A stretch of 64,000 nucleotides of DNA, taken from positions 3,472,001-3,536,000 of the forward strand of contig JAOVFP010000016.1 of assembly GCA_025738555.1 (NCBI GenBank), written 5' to 3'. The position numbers were made by a program, and so were the translations under genes. This document shows, one piece after another, positions 46,423 through 60,000 of this stretch; position 1 is the first letter of the stretch; each line of letters starts with the position of its first letter. This stretch comes from Cyathus striatus (Eukaryota; Basidiomycota; Agaricomycetes; Agaricales; Nidulariaceae). The notes under the pieces are model-generated. The model saw only the letters and a program-made list of their open reading frames with translations. It ran no database searches and had not been told where the DNA came from.

Positions 46423-47332
46423 GGACTATTTAATATTATTATACCACCCCCGCTTGTAGCATGTTGTATTACTTGGAGCTTATTCCACTAAATGCTTTAT
46501 CTCTCCATTCGCTGAAAGCTATATACAAATCAGCTTACACACTCCTTACACGGTTATCATCTTAATTATATCTGCTTGTTACGAAGTAATACAAACTCCT
46601 TCTCTAACAACAACTCCACGTCCCTGCTAGTCGCATTGTTCATCTAAGATTGATCTCGAAGGATATTTAATGGTAATAATTAATTTACATCTATCTGTGT
46701 CCAATGGGACACGACAATGACACGACTTGCAAATCGCTGGAGATGAACAATAGATGATAAACTCTCACGCCTTGAAGAACCGCGGAGGAGTAAAGATTTC
46801 AGAACTCAGTTGCAAGTTTTATGAAAATGGACTAAGTATAACAAGAGTTTAAAGAGCTGAACTAGGATTGTATCGATGATATTACTAGGAGCGGTGTGTT
46901 CCTATAGATGGTCTGGAGCCTGGGTAGTGTCACTGTATATACAATTTCGGATTGGCCTGTTCGAGGCTCGTTCTTTCAGAGTTCTTTCACGTCTTCGAGA
47001 CGTGACCTGGGCTGAATACTTGGCATTACACAGAAGCTTTTGGTACATACGCGCAAATACTCTACGTAGTATACGCGCGTCGCGTACCTACACCTTGATA
47101 GCACTGCTTTTATATCTCATGAACTCCCCCGAGTTCTCGAGCACTGTTCTTCAGATCCAGATCTGTTATGATTCGTGTGGTATTTTAGGATTTTCCTTGT
47201 ATCAATGGACTATTGAGTTGTGATTGGGTTGGTAATTCGTTTCTTCATCACTGTAATGCGGACTAACCGACGATTCACATTCTATTCTAGCATCTCGCGA
47301 ATCACTCTTGTCTACTAGGCCTCTCTCCAGAT
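46423..47332. other. Intergenic stretch
   Basis: No supported gene. Open frames here are short and lack family features. Confidence 0.4.
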
Positions 47333-48814
47333 ATGATTGCCTCCTTCCCAACAGAACTTCTCCATATTATCTTCAAGTTTGCTTCACCAATCAGCTCTAG
47401 GTCCAAAAATGCGTGCTCTATTAAATATGTAAATAGTGTTGAAGAAGAAGAAAACCTTTCGTACCTGAAACCAGATATCGAGCATATGCGAGAAGATAGG
47501 CGGTTCCCATATTGCTTTGCAGGTGTCTGTAAGCGGTGGCATGATATAATGCAGGACAATCCTGAATGGTGGTCATGCATTCGAGTTTTAATGGATGTCG
47601 AATCACCCAAGTCCATTTTATCCAAACTTCACCACCAAATCGAGCTCACGCGAAATACTCAACCTCTACAAGTATTCATTATAAACCAAAACGAGAAAGT
47701 AGGGTTGGAACCACATACTGAACGCGATTTGATAAACAACATTATGACGATTATCGGTCCTCATATGGCTCGAGTTAAGAGGATGATCATTGAAACTACA
47801 CAAGGAAGTTCTCTTCCTCTCATATCCAGCGGTGTCTTTTCGAAGCTTGGCCCCTTATGTTATCAACTAACATTGGCGTGCAAGACATATCCAGACAGCC
47901 AGTCATCACCTGTATCCACATTTTCTCTTCCACTCAGAGAATGTGACCACTTCGAATCACTATGGTGCTTGACCTTAGATGGTCCGACGTTCTTAGACTT
48001 CTGTTTGGCACCCGAATTTTGGAAATCTCGGATTTCGCAGGACAAAGACATTTCGCTGAAAATTGCACACCTCAAAACAGATGAGAGTTTTACGGTGTAT
48101 GACTTCATAAAGGCAATTTTCAGTATGAAAAATATCACCGAACTCACGCTTGAGGATATTGACCTTCCAGATAGTAGTGTGGATTATAGCGACTTGCAGA
48201 ACAGTAACAATGGAAAGCTAGAACAGCTTACATTAACTTCGGTGTCCCCCACTTCGATTCTTCAGTTCTTTGTAGTGGGCGATTTTGATAGGGATGATTT
48301 AATGCATTTAGAACTGAATAACTGCAACCTGACAAGCACAGAATATCCATCAGCAAGCAACTTGACATTATCCAACATTGCAGCCAATCACAATCTCTCT
48401 GTTGCATTCCAATACATTAATCCTGAAGAGCTTACCATCATCGACTGTCCCAGCATTGATGATTCCTCTCTAGACAGCCTTTATAAAGATGGCTATAGAA
48501 CTCATACGCTTAGAATTCGTGGGAGAACAAATATCACAATAGGTGGATTGAAGAATTTGATCGAGCGCAGATCGAAGGAAGGGTGTCACCCACCTGAACC
48601 CGAGGCAGCGGAATGCTGCGAATGGGAAGATAGTTTGAGCAGCGAAATGCCAATTGTTATCCAAGATTTGGAGATCTCGAAGAGTGGATACAGATTCTCT
48701 AATGAGGATGTAAAGTTCTTTAAGAGGTTTTTTAAAAGCGTTTTCTTCAATCGTCGCAATGACATTCTGATGTGCTACTACTATAATTGTACGCCATATT
48801 ACTATCTTTTTTGA
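47333..48814 (+). CDS. F-box protein with leucine-rich C-terminal region
   Basis: A single exon of 493 residues. The N-terminus FPTELLHIIFKFAS, followed after an insertion by FAGVCKRWHDIMQDNPEWW, is an F-box, the motif that binds Skp1 in SCF ubiquitin ligases. The rest contains repeated leucine-rich units (LTLEDIDLPDSSVDYSDL, LEQLTLTSVSP, LTIIDCPSIDDSSLDSL) that should form the substrate-facing surface. Agaricomycetes carry hundreds of such single-exon F-box genes. The substrate is unknown. The start at 47333 is the first ATG and directly precedes the F-box. Confidence 0.88.
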   Translation: MIASFPTELLHIIFKFASPISSRSKNACSIKYVNSVEEEENLSYLKPDIEHMREDRRFPYCFAGVCKRWHDIMQDNPEWWSCIRVLMDVESPKSILSKLHHQIELTRNTQPLQVFIINQNEKVGLEPHTERDLINNIMTIIGPHMARVKRMIIETTQGSSLPLISSGVFSKLGPLCYQLTLACKTYPDSQSSPVSTFSLPLRECDHFESLWCLTLDGPTFLDFCLAPEFWKSRISQDKDISLKIAHLKTDESFTVYDFIKAIFSMKNITELTLEDIDLPDSSVDYSDLQNSNNGKLEQLTLTSVSPTSILQFFVVGDFDRDDLMHLELNNCNLTSTEYPSASNLTLSNIAANHNLSVAFQYINPEELTIIDCPSIDDSSLDSLYKDGYRTHTLRIRGRTNITIGGLKNLIERRSKEGCHPPEPEAAECCEWEDSLSSEMPIVIQDLEISKSGYRFSNEDVKFFKRFFKSVFFNRRNDILMCYYYNCTPYYYLF

Positions 48815-49054
48815 AGTTTTAAAAATTATTATTGAGTACATAATGTTAATTTAAATATACTATTCTCTCAGACTCGCAACGACGTGTAATTGCTGTCCTT
48901 CTAAGATGTGCTTGCAGAATATATTTTATTCAATGTTGAATCTTACTAACTAGTACAAAACATGGACTTTTGAGCTCTGCTTAATTGCCTCAAGTATGAA
49001 CATTTATTCTCCTCCCAATCTCCTCAATGTGTCCATACTGATTTCAAGCAGTAA

Positions 49055-50190
49055 CTAGGCTGATCACAACTTTTCCACATGTTTCTGGGATTCAAGATGA
49101 GCGTAAGCTTGAATTGCTTGCTCGAACGGAAACACTCTGTCAATCACTGGATGTGTAATTTCTGGATTCGCAGATATCAAATAGTTCATCTCCTGAAACT
49201 TGTTGTTAAACAAGCACGATGAGCTTCCTTTCGAGATCTAAAAAAAAGACGTACCGTGCAGCAGAACTATAGAAACTCCATGTGTGGAAATAGCCCTGGT
49301 AATAATTGAAAAAGCGAAGTTATCAATGCTTCTCTTGTCCCTCGAAGTGAAACCAACAACCAAAATACATCCTCCAATACGGACAGTGTTAATAGACCTT
49401 GGTAATATTCCACCCCCGCCAACTTCCATGATATGGTCTACACCCCTTCCACTCGTCTAACATTTTCAGAACTTGGCGTCAACGGTGAATTAGGAAGCAC
49501 TCGCAATGCTCTTGATTTCTACAACCCAATTCAGTGTCTTCCTATAGTTGATAAGGTGCTTAACCTCAAGTTTAGCTGCTATATCCAATTTGTCGTCGCT
49601 TGACGAAGTGACTATTACGATTCCACCGGAAGCAACAGCGAACTGTAGTGCGAAGATGGAAACGCCTCCTGTTCCTTGGATGAGAACGTAGTCCCCTGCC
49701 TTGAGCGGGTTACCCAAGCTGACGAGTGCATTATATGCTGTAACTGCTGCACATAGTATGGGTGTGGTTAATCACAGAAAAGAAGCAATGTTATTATAGG
49801 AACTTACAGATTAGTGGAAGCTTCTTCGTATGTCAAACTATCTGGGATATGGACTAGTGACTGAGCATACCACACTTCAGATGCGGATAAATAGAAGTAG
49901 TAGGGAATAATATATGTGCATGAGCAGGGAACGTCCTATACTCAGTCAAAACTCCAGACGTCTGCCACCCAAGGACGTCTTAATAATCTCAGTACTCGAC
50001 TTTCCAATCCTTGACATCTTCACCGGCCACAGTAATTTCACCAGCCACATACGAGCATGGAACGAAACCGTTTTCAGAGTTCATGGTAATCAACTTTAAT
50101 TTGTATGAGATGAGAGAAGGACCACATACGCTGCTGGACAGTATGTCTTATTTGCGACTATCAAGTCGCGGTAATTTAACAATAGGCTTT
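49055..50190 (-). pseudogene. Zinc-independent MDR alcohol dehydrogenase-like gene, decayed
   Basis: Minus-strand pieces follow the order of fungal MDR oxidoreductases: LNYRDLIVANKTY (about 50180-50130), VPCSYVAGEITVAGEDV, SGVLTEYRTFPAH, LVHIPDSLTYEEAS, TAYNALVSLGNPLKAGDYV with the nucleotide-binding loop QGTGGVSIFALQFA, and GRGVDHIMEVGGGG. The C-terminus reads NPEITHPVIDRVFPFEQA then YAHLESQKHV. The enzyme type would reduce carbonyls or oxidise alcohols with NADP(H). Three places do not hold frame: a TGA after the DVKDWKVEY stretch, the exon junction after VSIVLLHG, and the extreme C-terminus, where a one-base loss turns an expected GKVVISL ending into a premature TGA at 49064-49066. One intron (49504-49457) uses a GC donor. 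Likely a recent pseudogene; an undetected exon could rescue parts of it. Confidence 0.65.
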
Positions 50191-50400
50191 TCTACCGTCT
50201 TGTTTTTAAGACTAAGTTGTTGTAAGAACCAAGCTGAGCATATTGATACCCACGAGTGATAGAAGGATAGGTCATGGCTATTACTACAGATGAAAGTGTG
50301 TGGTATGAATATTGGGATTTAAGATAGATCTGTTTGGTCCTTTATGCGTTTTCGAGCACCCGCCATTTGTCATATTGACATTATTTGTTTGTGAGTATTA

Positions 50401-51448
50401 CTGCAGCCGACCACGTAAGTGGCCACCCATGGTAAGTGGCCACCGAGTGATTTGAGTGACCACAGCACCAAATCGAGCTCGGTTTTTTAGTGATATGTAA
50501 AGAAGTAGACTGTATCTACCTATATACGAAGTATTAACTCTAAATGGCCTCATTTTGTAAAGATATGGTAGCTAAAAGTGGTGAAAATGTCAATGCGGAC
50601 TCAATTTGCTAAGCTTTCACACGCTGTCCCAAGCATCGTCTTGCTACCTCTCCACTCCAACACCATGATAGCCTGGGATAAAAGCACAGTTTGGTACATA
50701 AATGGACTATATTTATATCCAAGGTCATAGAAACTGCTGATACGATCACAATATATGTAGATTTGGAACACAATTGGTACATACATGTTATCTACTCACT
50801 TGTGCAGGCCTATATTTGCATGGAGCTCAAAGGCCATAGAGAAGTCCTTTTCCTTAGAATTTTTGGGAGTCTTCAATACAGGATTGTAAATTTAGGAATA
50901 TGTAGTTTTCTTATTTTATATGATTTTTTGTGGTGCATAAAAAGATTATCTTTATTTTTATGCCAAATTTAGTGATGTCTGATGCAGTAAGCTGCATGCA
51001 ATATTGGGCAAACATCGGGCTTAACAGAAGTCAGGAACGTACTTAATAGGTTCTGAACAATATATTTTCGCAATTTTATGTGCAGAAAGTTCCCTATCAA
51101 CGAGATATCGTCTTATTAGTAGGACAAGAACTCGGCAGATCAGTCCAGGTGAAGCACATGCAGCTGATCTTGGTTTGTCAGCAGCCCGAGAAGTCTTAGC
51201 TTATTTTACGATCAAGTGACATCCAAGTTCCCACGCGTGGCAGGTTTCCCTGTAAACCGTAATTTGGAGTCTCCGTAACAAATAAATTCACTCCGAGCTA
51301 GATACTTCACGTAAAAATCTAAAATGCTCAGGATATTTAAATGAATAGTATGCACAGAGGTCTGCAAAATAATTTCGGGCATAAGGCAACCTGAAAAGGT
51401 TCACGAAGTTGCACAAGTTGAAATGGCCACTTACGTGGTCGGCTACAG
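50401..51448. mobile_element. TA-flanked inverted-repeat DNA element, 1048 bp
   Basis: The ends are inverted copies of CTGCAGCCGACCACGTAAG followed by TGGCCA (one mismatch), lying directly inside TA dinucleotides at 50399-50400 and 51449-51450. The inside has no recognisable transposase. This fits a non-autonomous Tc1/mariner-type element. Confidence 0.75.
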
Positions 51449-54400
51449 TAAGGCTGTACGTAATTCGCCTAGCCCGGAATGCATTTGTTCACACAAACAG
51501 TCCAAACCATTTACCTGCTTCCCTGTTCATGTTCAAGCACAGCACTCGATGGTTTGAAGTTTATCTAGGTCATTCTCATTGCTTAGTCTTGACAACGTAT
51601 ACACTCGTCACTGTAGATAAGTCTTCTTAGGAACCTGTGATTATCGTTATTAGAGGCACCCACAGAGGTCCGAGCATACTTCACGAACCCGCGAGATCAG
51701 AGTTTATAAATCTTCGTTGTACTTATATCCACTCGATGCCGTGTGGGTCATCGGTTCATCCGTCTTTGTCACTCTGCTGGCGAACAGTTGCTTGATAACA
51801 CTTATTTCACCCGTAGGTGCTTATGTCAGTCTGGCACCATTCTCGTAGGAATTTTTCGAAGATCGAATCCGTATGGAAGAGTAAGCGTCGCCGTTAGAGC
51901 ATTGGGTGGTTGTATGGGCCAAGGTGTGTCATCAAGTCTGCTTACATATTATTATAAATGATGTTTGGACTACATGTTTAGAACATAACTCGCGCAAATA
52001 GACTCATTCACTGGAGTGCCTGAAACTGCATACAACTGCATAATAGTGTGGTGAGTGGTTAAGTACTTACAACTCTCGCTAGGGGATTCTATCCTGATGT
52101 GGGTTACAAATATGTATTATCCGGGGCATTTTCTGATGTACATATCAAGCTTACTTATTTACTTAATCTATTTCAGCCGTGTAAGTGACTGGTATTTATT
52201 TACCCCCAACACCACAGTTGTCCGATCTTCGATCTCTTAGAATATTGGTAAAGTACACCGTAGTTACTACATATTATTTTCGTTCGATAGGAATATCATT
52301 ATGATTCTACTGAAGAGTTGCTGTATGCTGTAATAGATTATAACGCCGACAGCGTGACCACGAGTACGTTTCGTATTGAACTTTCGTTGCTACTGGTCTC
52401 CGAGTGCGATGCTTGTCCCGACTAGTAGATCCTATCCCAAAAGATATCTTGTGAATGAATAATGACTGCATAATCTTATCCATGACTCAAGCTACATTGA
52501 ATTTGAAATATTCCTGTATTTGACAATGATAAAATAGTCATTCACGGTAGACATTAAATTAATATCCCACCCGACAAGAGCAAATTCTCGTTAGGACCCA
52601 AGATACCTTGCTTGCAAAACTGAAGTAAATGTGAAATTTCAATTTGAGTTCTCATATTAAAGCTTGAACCTGATATTCCTCTAGGATTGTGGTTCATGGA
52701 TTGAGGCGACAGTTACAAAATCCTATGATTTCCTTCCGGAACTAGGTATTCAGGTAGTGGGCCCGTCTGCGGTCCGCTACACAGCGCACCAGTAGGACAT
52801 CGTACCTACTGTAAAACACATGATGTCTAGAAAAGACCAAGCGATACACGTTCCTACACGTTCAAGCGGTCCCACGAGGTGACCAACAATTGATAGCACC
52901 TCTATCTCCTTAGCGCAACCCGAGTGTTCTATACTTATTCCCACTCACCCGAAACCCCGGCTTAACCAAATTAGGAATTACTTCTCTATGAGATGATTTG
53001 AAGATGGCATTATTGCATAGACTTACATGAGTGTTGTTGCACTGGTAAGTATTCAATTACTACTCCCAATCTCTCCTGGTTCTCATGGCTTGATTATCTT
53101 GATACGAATGAAGGCAGATACTGCGGCTCGCGCTTTCAAATACAGTATGGAATACATACATTTAGACACCGTTACGGCAAATTTTCTCCAATCTCGATCC
53201 TGCGTGTGAAGCTCTCCAACGCCTCCAACTGAGTCCAACATCTTCTCCCGACGAGTCCCTGACATCTACATTCCAAACTCAAACCTACAAAACCTTCATC
53301 CAACTTGATATCTTGGCATTATGTGGTATTGACTCGAAGAAGCTATGTCTACCTCCCCGTGGGGCTGTATAATTCAATCTTCACTTCAAGGTTGTTCCCA
53401 TGCCCTAGCTTGGCGCGCTGAAAGTGTCTTGCATCCCACGGATAGACTCCAAGTTTCATCATCATATATCATTAACCTGATTTTTCCGGTGCAATCGTGA
53501 AACCATTGGAAGGCTCATCCAGAGTTGGACAAATGCCATTTACGGAGGCGATACAAGTTCATTCGGATATTCCGCATTCTACGGGTACTGCTATATCATC
53601 TTCTAAGGTAAAGAAATCAAATTCTGGGGTTTTGGCACGAGGATTACCATTTCGAACAGCTTTTTGAACATCCTGGTGAGAAACTCACTGTTGGCTTTAC
53701 CTTTTATGATGGATATTTCAGAAAAAACGTATTACGCTGACATTTATCTAACCTCGCCTAATTCACTGTATGAAATTTTAATGTGGGCTTGCAGAGAGAA
53801 GCTTTTCCCCAGAGAGCCAGTGAGATCCCCGCACCACTAATAGACTGCATCTTGATCACTACTAGGATTCTATGCCGATGAGTCTTCTCACTGAAAGCAT
53901 GTGGCAGATTTAACGAGTTGTACCGGTTCCTAATGCAAAGGCAGTAGGATTTATTTACTTATTGAAGTGTTTACTGCGGAGTGGAGAATATGAGGTAATG
54001 CCATATGATTTGCATCCACTTTGTGAGTACACACGGTGGCAGAAAGCTTTACTATCTTCATGTATTTTCCTTGGCATTCCACACATTAAAATTCGCAGGA
54101 CATGCCATAGAAGCATTTTAGTATCCATATCTCCACACCACATATTCAGAGCACACACAATGGAGCGATATATTTCTCTCTGGATAGTTTGTTTCTCGGA
54201 CCAGTAAGTCTCCGGCGCTTATCATTTGAAATCCTACAAATCTTTATGCTCTCTCACGATATATAAGATAAGATTGTCGTTGATACAATTACCTATTTGA
54301 AAGAACTGATAACCAATGGGTGTTAGATTCCGCATAGGACTGCATCTACTTATCCACATTACGGGGATTCGGATTCTGCGAGCTTCAGAGGCGGCGCATA

Positions 54401-55030
54401 TAAATAATTCGCGGCCGACGCATTGCCAGTTTCCAGGCAACCGGCCCAGCGATGAAACATACGTGATCTTAACCATCTCTCCATAAACTTGGGAACAGAT
54501 AGCAGTGAACAGCCTCACTGTGCCTTTGAGCTCTAAATTAAAAGCAGAATAAGATCTTTATATCAATGGAGTAATCTGATAACTAAAAGCTTCTGCGCAG
54601 CATTTGATCCCTTACAAATATTGGTTGATTGGTATTGTGCGTCGGAACGTGTTGTGGGTGACAAAGTGCGTCGGCGACTCGCCTAGTAGCCCTATCAGTG
54701 ATTAAATTTAAGGCATTAGCTGTGGGGTCCATAGAGCTGATGGTTGAATGAGCCTAAGGTCAGCAGATCGTAGACGAAATATGACAACTTAGGAATGACA
54801 CACGGAATGTATCCAGTCCGAAAATGTTTCGCGTCTTCGAATCAACATAGATAAAACCCGCATTAACGATTTCTCCAGAACCCTATGGAGTTGATAATTA
54901 CAATGGCCCTCGAGATTTTTATAGTGCCCTAGTTCAGACACTTAGATGTTTAACTGTAAATATATAAAAATAGGATCAAGCTGTACGCCACGCCTACCAC
55001 GGAAGTCACTTAAACCTACCGATGATAACA
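51449..55030. other. Long gene-free stretch
   Basis: About 3.6 kb in which no open frame shows family features, intron structure or coding bias. It may be decayed transposon sequence, but I can name none of it. Confidence 0.4.
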
Positions 55031-57090
55031 TCTTCACCTATTCATGCGGTCCCATACTTTGTCCTAAGCCCATGCAGAAACATGTATAAATGGTGCATCC
55101 CCGGAAAAGTTTAAAACACATGATATTATAGGTACAAGTGAGAACATTTGCATCCCCACTTGTTTTAAACATTTTCCTACGGTTTATAGCTCCGGGTTTA
55201 CTAGAGCCTAGTCTACAGTGTTTTCGTAAATATAATACCGTGGAGACCACATACATCGGTTGAATTAAACATTGATTTGGCGTCTCCTAGGAACGATATG
55301 GGCACGCCACACCTATGCAGAGAGGACCATGAGAATGCTCTATCAATTTATACACTCCGGTACACTCCATGGAATTCGAATTGTAGCGAAGACTATCGGG
55401 GAGGATATGTACTTCGGTTGAATAAAAAAGTACGGTTGATTGGGCATGCCTCCTGAGATGAAACATGATATGTACCACACCTATGAGAACATTATTATTA
55501 ATTCATACAGTCGGATACCTTGTCTTAAGCCGTTCAGCACCAATTATAGCTTTAGAATCGCTTATGCCTGTGTTGTCCATACACTTGCAGCAAAGAAGGT
55601 GCCGAGGTGGATAGATAGGTAAAGCAAATGCACGCCGCACCTGAAATAGGCCTGGGAGAGCACTGGCTTTACTCGTATAGCTCCGGACTCCGCCCCGAGC
55701 TTTTCGAATACTAAGAATAATTTTAAATCTAGTATGGGACTCCGAGGTGTACTTCATGAAGTTTCATGATACCGAGGAGAATGCACTGGAAAAAACGCAC
55801 ATTGGTCGACTCCAAGCTGAAGCTCCTGAGAATTGACATGAGAACATCTTTATTAATTCGTATAGTCTCGTATCTTATTTCACGAGCCAGTTTTCTGAAA
55901 TGGATGGAAGGAGCCTCAGTCTGACAGTGCAGCATTCTGAGCGACGATTGAACTGATATAGTGTAAAAGGATTTCAATACGTCCTTTTCTCGGAAGCCAG
56001 GTGCTTACTTCCGAAATTTATCTCCCGTACAGGCACTTTCAATGATGGATATATAAGCCATCGCTAGTCATTCGTAAAGCGAACTTAGTCCTTGATTTAG
56101 GACGATAGTGTACACGCCCACTCCACTACAATGAATTCATACATGTATCTATGAAATCTTTATCAGTTCTTTATCTTCTCGGCAGCAAGTATCTTATTTT
56201 AAGCCTTACTCTAAACCGAATTTATCTTACCATCGAGAACCAGGTTAAAAATAGGTATTGGGATACCTGTTCAAGTTGGCGGCACGATGATGGTCAGCAT
56301 ATATGAAGTCATTTCGCTTTAGATCGATAATCCCACAGTCCATTTGCCTATTCTGCCCTCATGGACGTGTCGAGGCACTCGGACTGCAAGTCATCTGAAC
56401 TTGTAGAGCGAAGAAATCGTGAGAGTGCTGAGAGTTGAATGTGGCAAGTAGAGTAGCATCGGGAGGTAGGCTTACTTCTCCGACTATCGTAATATTTTTA
56501 GTCTTGTTAAATACGTACTCAACTCCTGCGGCACGATATAAATATGCTGAGAATACTTATATTGGAAAGCTCAGAGATGAAATCCTATCGGCATCCAAAC
56601 ATTTCGACAGTCATATGAGGCCTCCTGAAGACTTGGAGCGAAGAAATCGCGAGTCATCTGAACCTATAGAGCGAATAAAACGTGAGAGCGCTGGGAGGGA
56701 AAGTATAATATCTTTAAGAGGCTGGTTCTACTTCTATTGTTATTTTAAGCACTGCTGTCGGATACTGTTCAACTCCTACGGCATGATATAAATATGTTAG
56801 CTTGCCAGAGTGCTCATAGATGAAGTCACTGCTGTCCCACCGGAACTCGACCATTTCGGCTGCATATTGTTCTTTCCCATACACAATAGAAAGTTCACTT
56901 ACTCCTGTAAAGAACGAAGAGGATTTAAACATGAGCATGCTGTCATTGAGGACAGTTGTACGATAGATCAACAGCATCAGACTATAAGTGTCACACTATG
57001 ATTTAACTTCTTCAACATTAATTGCTTCACTGCCTTTATTTTAAGGCTTGATACTGACTTCCCAGACACGATATAAATATCCCATGCGAG
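55031..57090 (+). repeat. Degenerate repeat array
   Basis: A composite motif, GAGAACATCTTTATTAATTC then a TACAGTC-like part and CTTRTTTTAAGCC, recurs in weakening form near 55021-55070, 55480-55532, 55838-55888, 56140-56206, 56733-56750 and 57031-57050. A second motif, GGCACGATATAAATAT, recurs near 56531, 56781 and 57066, and GAGCGAAGAAATCG near 56407 and 56638. Unit spacing is irregular (about 300-550 bp). This looks like an old tandem array or several decayed copies of one element. Confidence 0.5.
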
Positions 57091-60000
57091 CATTTGCCAT
57101 AGTTAGTGAGGTCATTTTCTCAGAACGAGTCAACAACGAATCCCCTTCGAATCCCTTGAACGTACAAGGTCGTTATTAATCCCATTCTACAGTTCCAGAC
57201 ACGACTAGCATTAAAATAGATCAATTAGATTATGCCGCCATCGCACCTTGTCTCTCAGCAAATTAACTGTACATTATAAACGTCTCTAATCCTCCCACTC
57301 TATCACGTTTTAAAAATAGCATAAAAATAGTGTAACATTAATGATCATTATCGTGTCTCATAGCAAATTAACTGGCATGATCCCAACATTGTTCAAGTAC
57401 AGCGCAGCAATTTCCTTCATTCTTCCTACTTAATCAAAGCTCGAAACACGAACAGACGTACGGAGTTAGAGCCAAAAAAATCTGCAATCGCAATCATACA
57501 GCGAACCACCACCTAAAATCCTCACTGAAATCCCAACCGCCTATAAGCATCTCCATCCTCCCACCCTACAAACAAAAGGTTCCAGACACGAGTTGAACTA
57601 GAATTTTCAATATCATCGTAAATATAACTCAGTTGGTCCATTGATAACGGACAGACGAATGGATCCGACCGCATTCGGAGGAACGACTAGTGAAAAAACG
57701 TGGTCAGTGAAAAGATGTAAGTATAGAAAATGAATGAAGAGGTTCCCAGTGTACCCCCAGTGAGCAAAGTAGTCACTTGGTTATCAGATAACCAAATTAG
57801 ATACTGAAAAAATTACATTACGCGGAGTTTGAGGTTCCCCAATTGCCTGCTATATATGAAAATCCGTTCTTAGCGTTGGAATTACCGGAAAGACACAGGT
57901 GTAAAAATAATATGTTCTAGACGGGTATATGTATATATTTAGACACGATGATCTCCCGTGCCATGCTCAACGGGCGATGGTCGCCGATCGGACGAGGATT
58001 AGTATTCGGAGGTAGGATGCGAGTGGGTCCCCTGTGGGGCCAGTGATTGAGTATCAGGAAATGAAGTGCCTTGTCTTGGAATGAGAGTGAAGGTTCCTCA
58101 GACTCTAGAGAGGCACCCGACAATGGCGGTGTAGTACCACCAAAGACTTGGCGCGTATCATTTGCTTTATTGCAACGAGTATGATACATATTAATTATGC
58201 CTGGGTCCAATGACAATGAAATGAAGTACCTTCAAGTTCTATAACGTTCCTAGATAATAGGGTATAGAATGAATCGTAAGCAAGGACAGATGAACGATGG
58301 CGCGGATAGATACTTACTAGGCAGTAGGCTGGGTGCCTTGGCGATCCCTTCCTCTGACATGTATCAGTGCGTATACAACTCTTTTAGACGCAAAGCGTGG
58401 TTCGAGGACTCGTACGAAAATGTATTTTGAAGTTGATGGTGCGCCTGCCCAGGCTAGGCCGTTACGAAATAGAATAATGGCATGGTGGCACCTGATGCGT
58501 CGAGCCCCGACCTCATCATCATATAAGTATACTTCAAGCTCATTTATATCCATTCCGAGACATGCGCCGTGTAACGCCCACTGCAACCAACTTACGTCCA
58601 GCGGCCAGCCCAGACGTTACGAAAAACCCAAGTACAAGAATCAGAAGGCAGGTGACCGCGCCTCGCGCTCCTCATGCAGCTCGAGATCCGTATAGTGTTC
58701 CCACACTAAATCTATTGCTGGACAGTGGTGGTGTCAAATTGACACCTCCACTGAGAAACTTGGGCATTCCAGTGGGGATTGGGGTGAGCGGGCGTTTGGG
58801 TTTGAAATTGGAGGGCTTGGGTAGCCGTATTACTTGAGCGCCATTGCGATGCTAGAAGAATGTTGAATATGATAGGAGTAATTCGCTATCGAAATAAGAA
58901 CCCCCCTCTTATTGCGCTTCTGGTGTAGAGTGAATTACGCTGTACGTCGCCACATTTCCCCATGGCACCCTTTGTAGTATGTACTAGCTGCCGAAACGAG
59001 ATATGTGAATTGTTTATGTTGAATGAAGTGCGAAATTAAGCCGCGTGAGAACCGCCCGTGTGCAAGAACGAATAGGAGGAAGAGAGGTTGGACTCGGAGT
59101 GATCACGTTTCGGCGTATCAGGGATGAAACATTCGGCTGTAACACGGCAGCGAATCGCATTGCGTAGTTTATGTGTCGTGTGTTTTTAATTCTATTTGAT
59201 CCCGGTGATTTGTTGTGTTTTTTTTTCTTTGAAAATCGTATGACATGGCGGGTGGAGCGATGATGCTAAACATATCCTTTGAAAAATTTTAGGTGGTATG
59301 GGGGGCAACGAGGTATGCCTTTTTGGTCGAATGTGTTCCCGCGAGGAAGGTGGACGGAAGGAGGGTGCTCCATATGTTAATCACGCGCCGGAGTGCAAAG
59401 ATAAGTCTTGGGCATTGGCTATCTGCAGTTTAGCTCGCTGCCACTGTGCCTTTATGCAGTCAGGTGCAAAGTGTGCGCGACACAAAATGTCTTGGAAATT
59501 GGATAACATTGTATCGCGTTACGTATGTATAAACAGTATATAATATCTACCCCGTTTATCGAAAACGAGTCAGAAAAAGCGGTGGGTGGATCGGATGTGG
59601 AAGGCGTGGTTAGTTTCACGTGAGATTTGTGTTTTGATCGGTATGCAGTAGAATGCCATTATTCTGGATTTCTGTGAGGATGCGCTGTGGATGAGGGGAT
59701 GGGATGGCGAGAGGACTGAGGAATGCATTGAATGAGAGCGAAAAGAAGAGGGTATGACGTCCTTGAGCAGGTCCGGGCGGAGTGCGACGGGAGAAAGTGG
59801 CGGAATAGACCGGAGCGCCGAGAAGACCCTGTTTTGTTCAGTTGCTGCAGTGTTTTAGCAGTCACCCCCTTTTAATTTTCAGTCCGACCTCTCCCTCTCC
59901 TCTTCCACTTCCACTTCCTCTCCCTATCCCTCCTCTTCTCCTTCTCGCTCTTGCTTTATTCCCTAATACTATGCTATAGCCCATCCCATCTCCCCACCTT

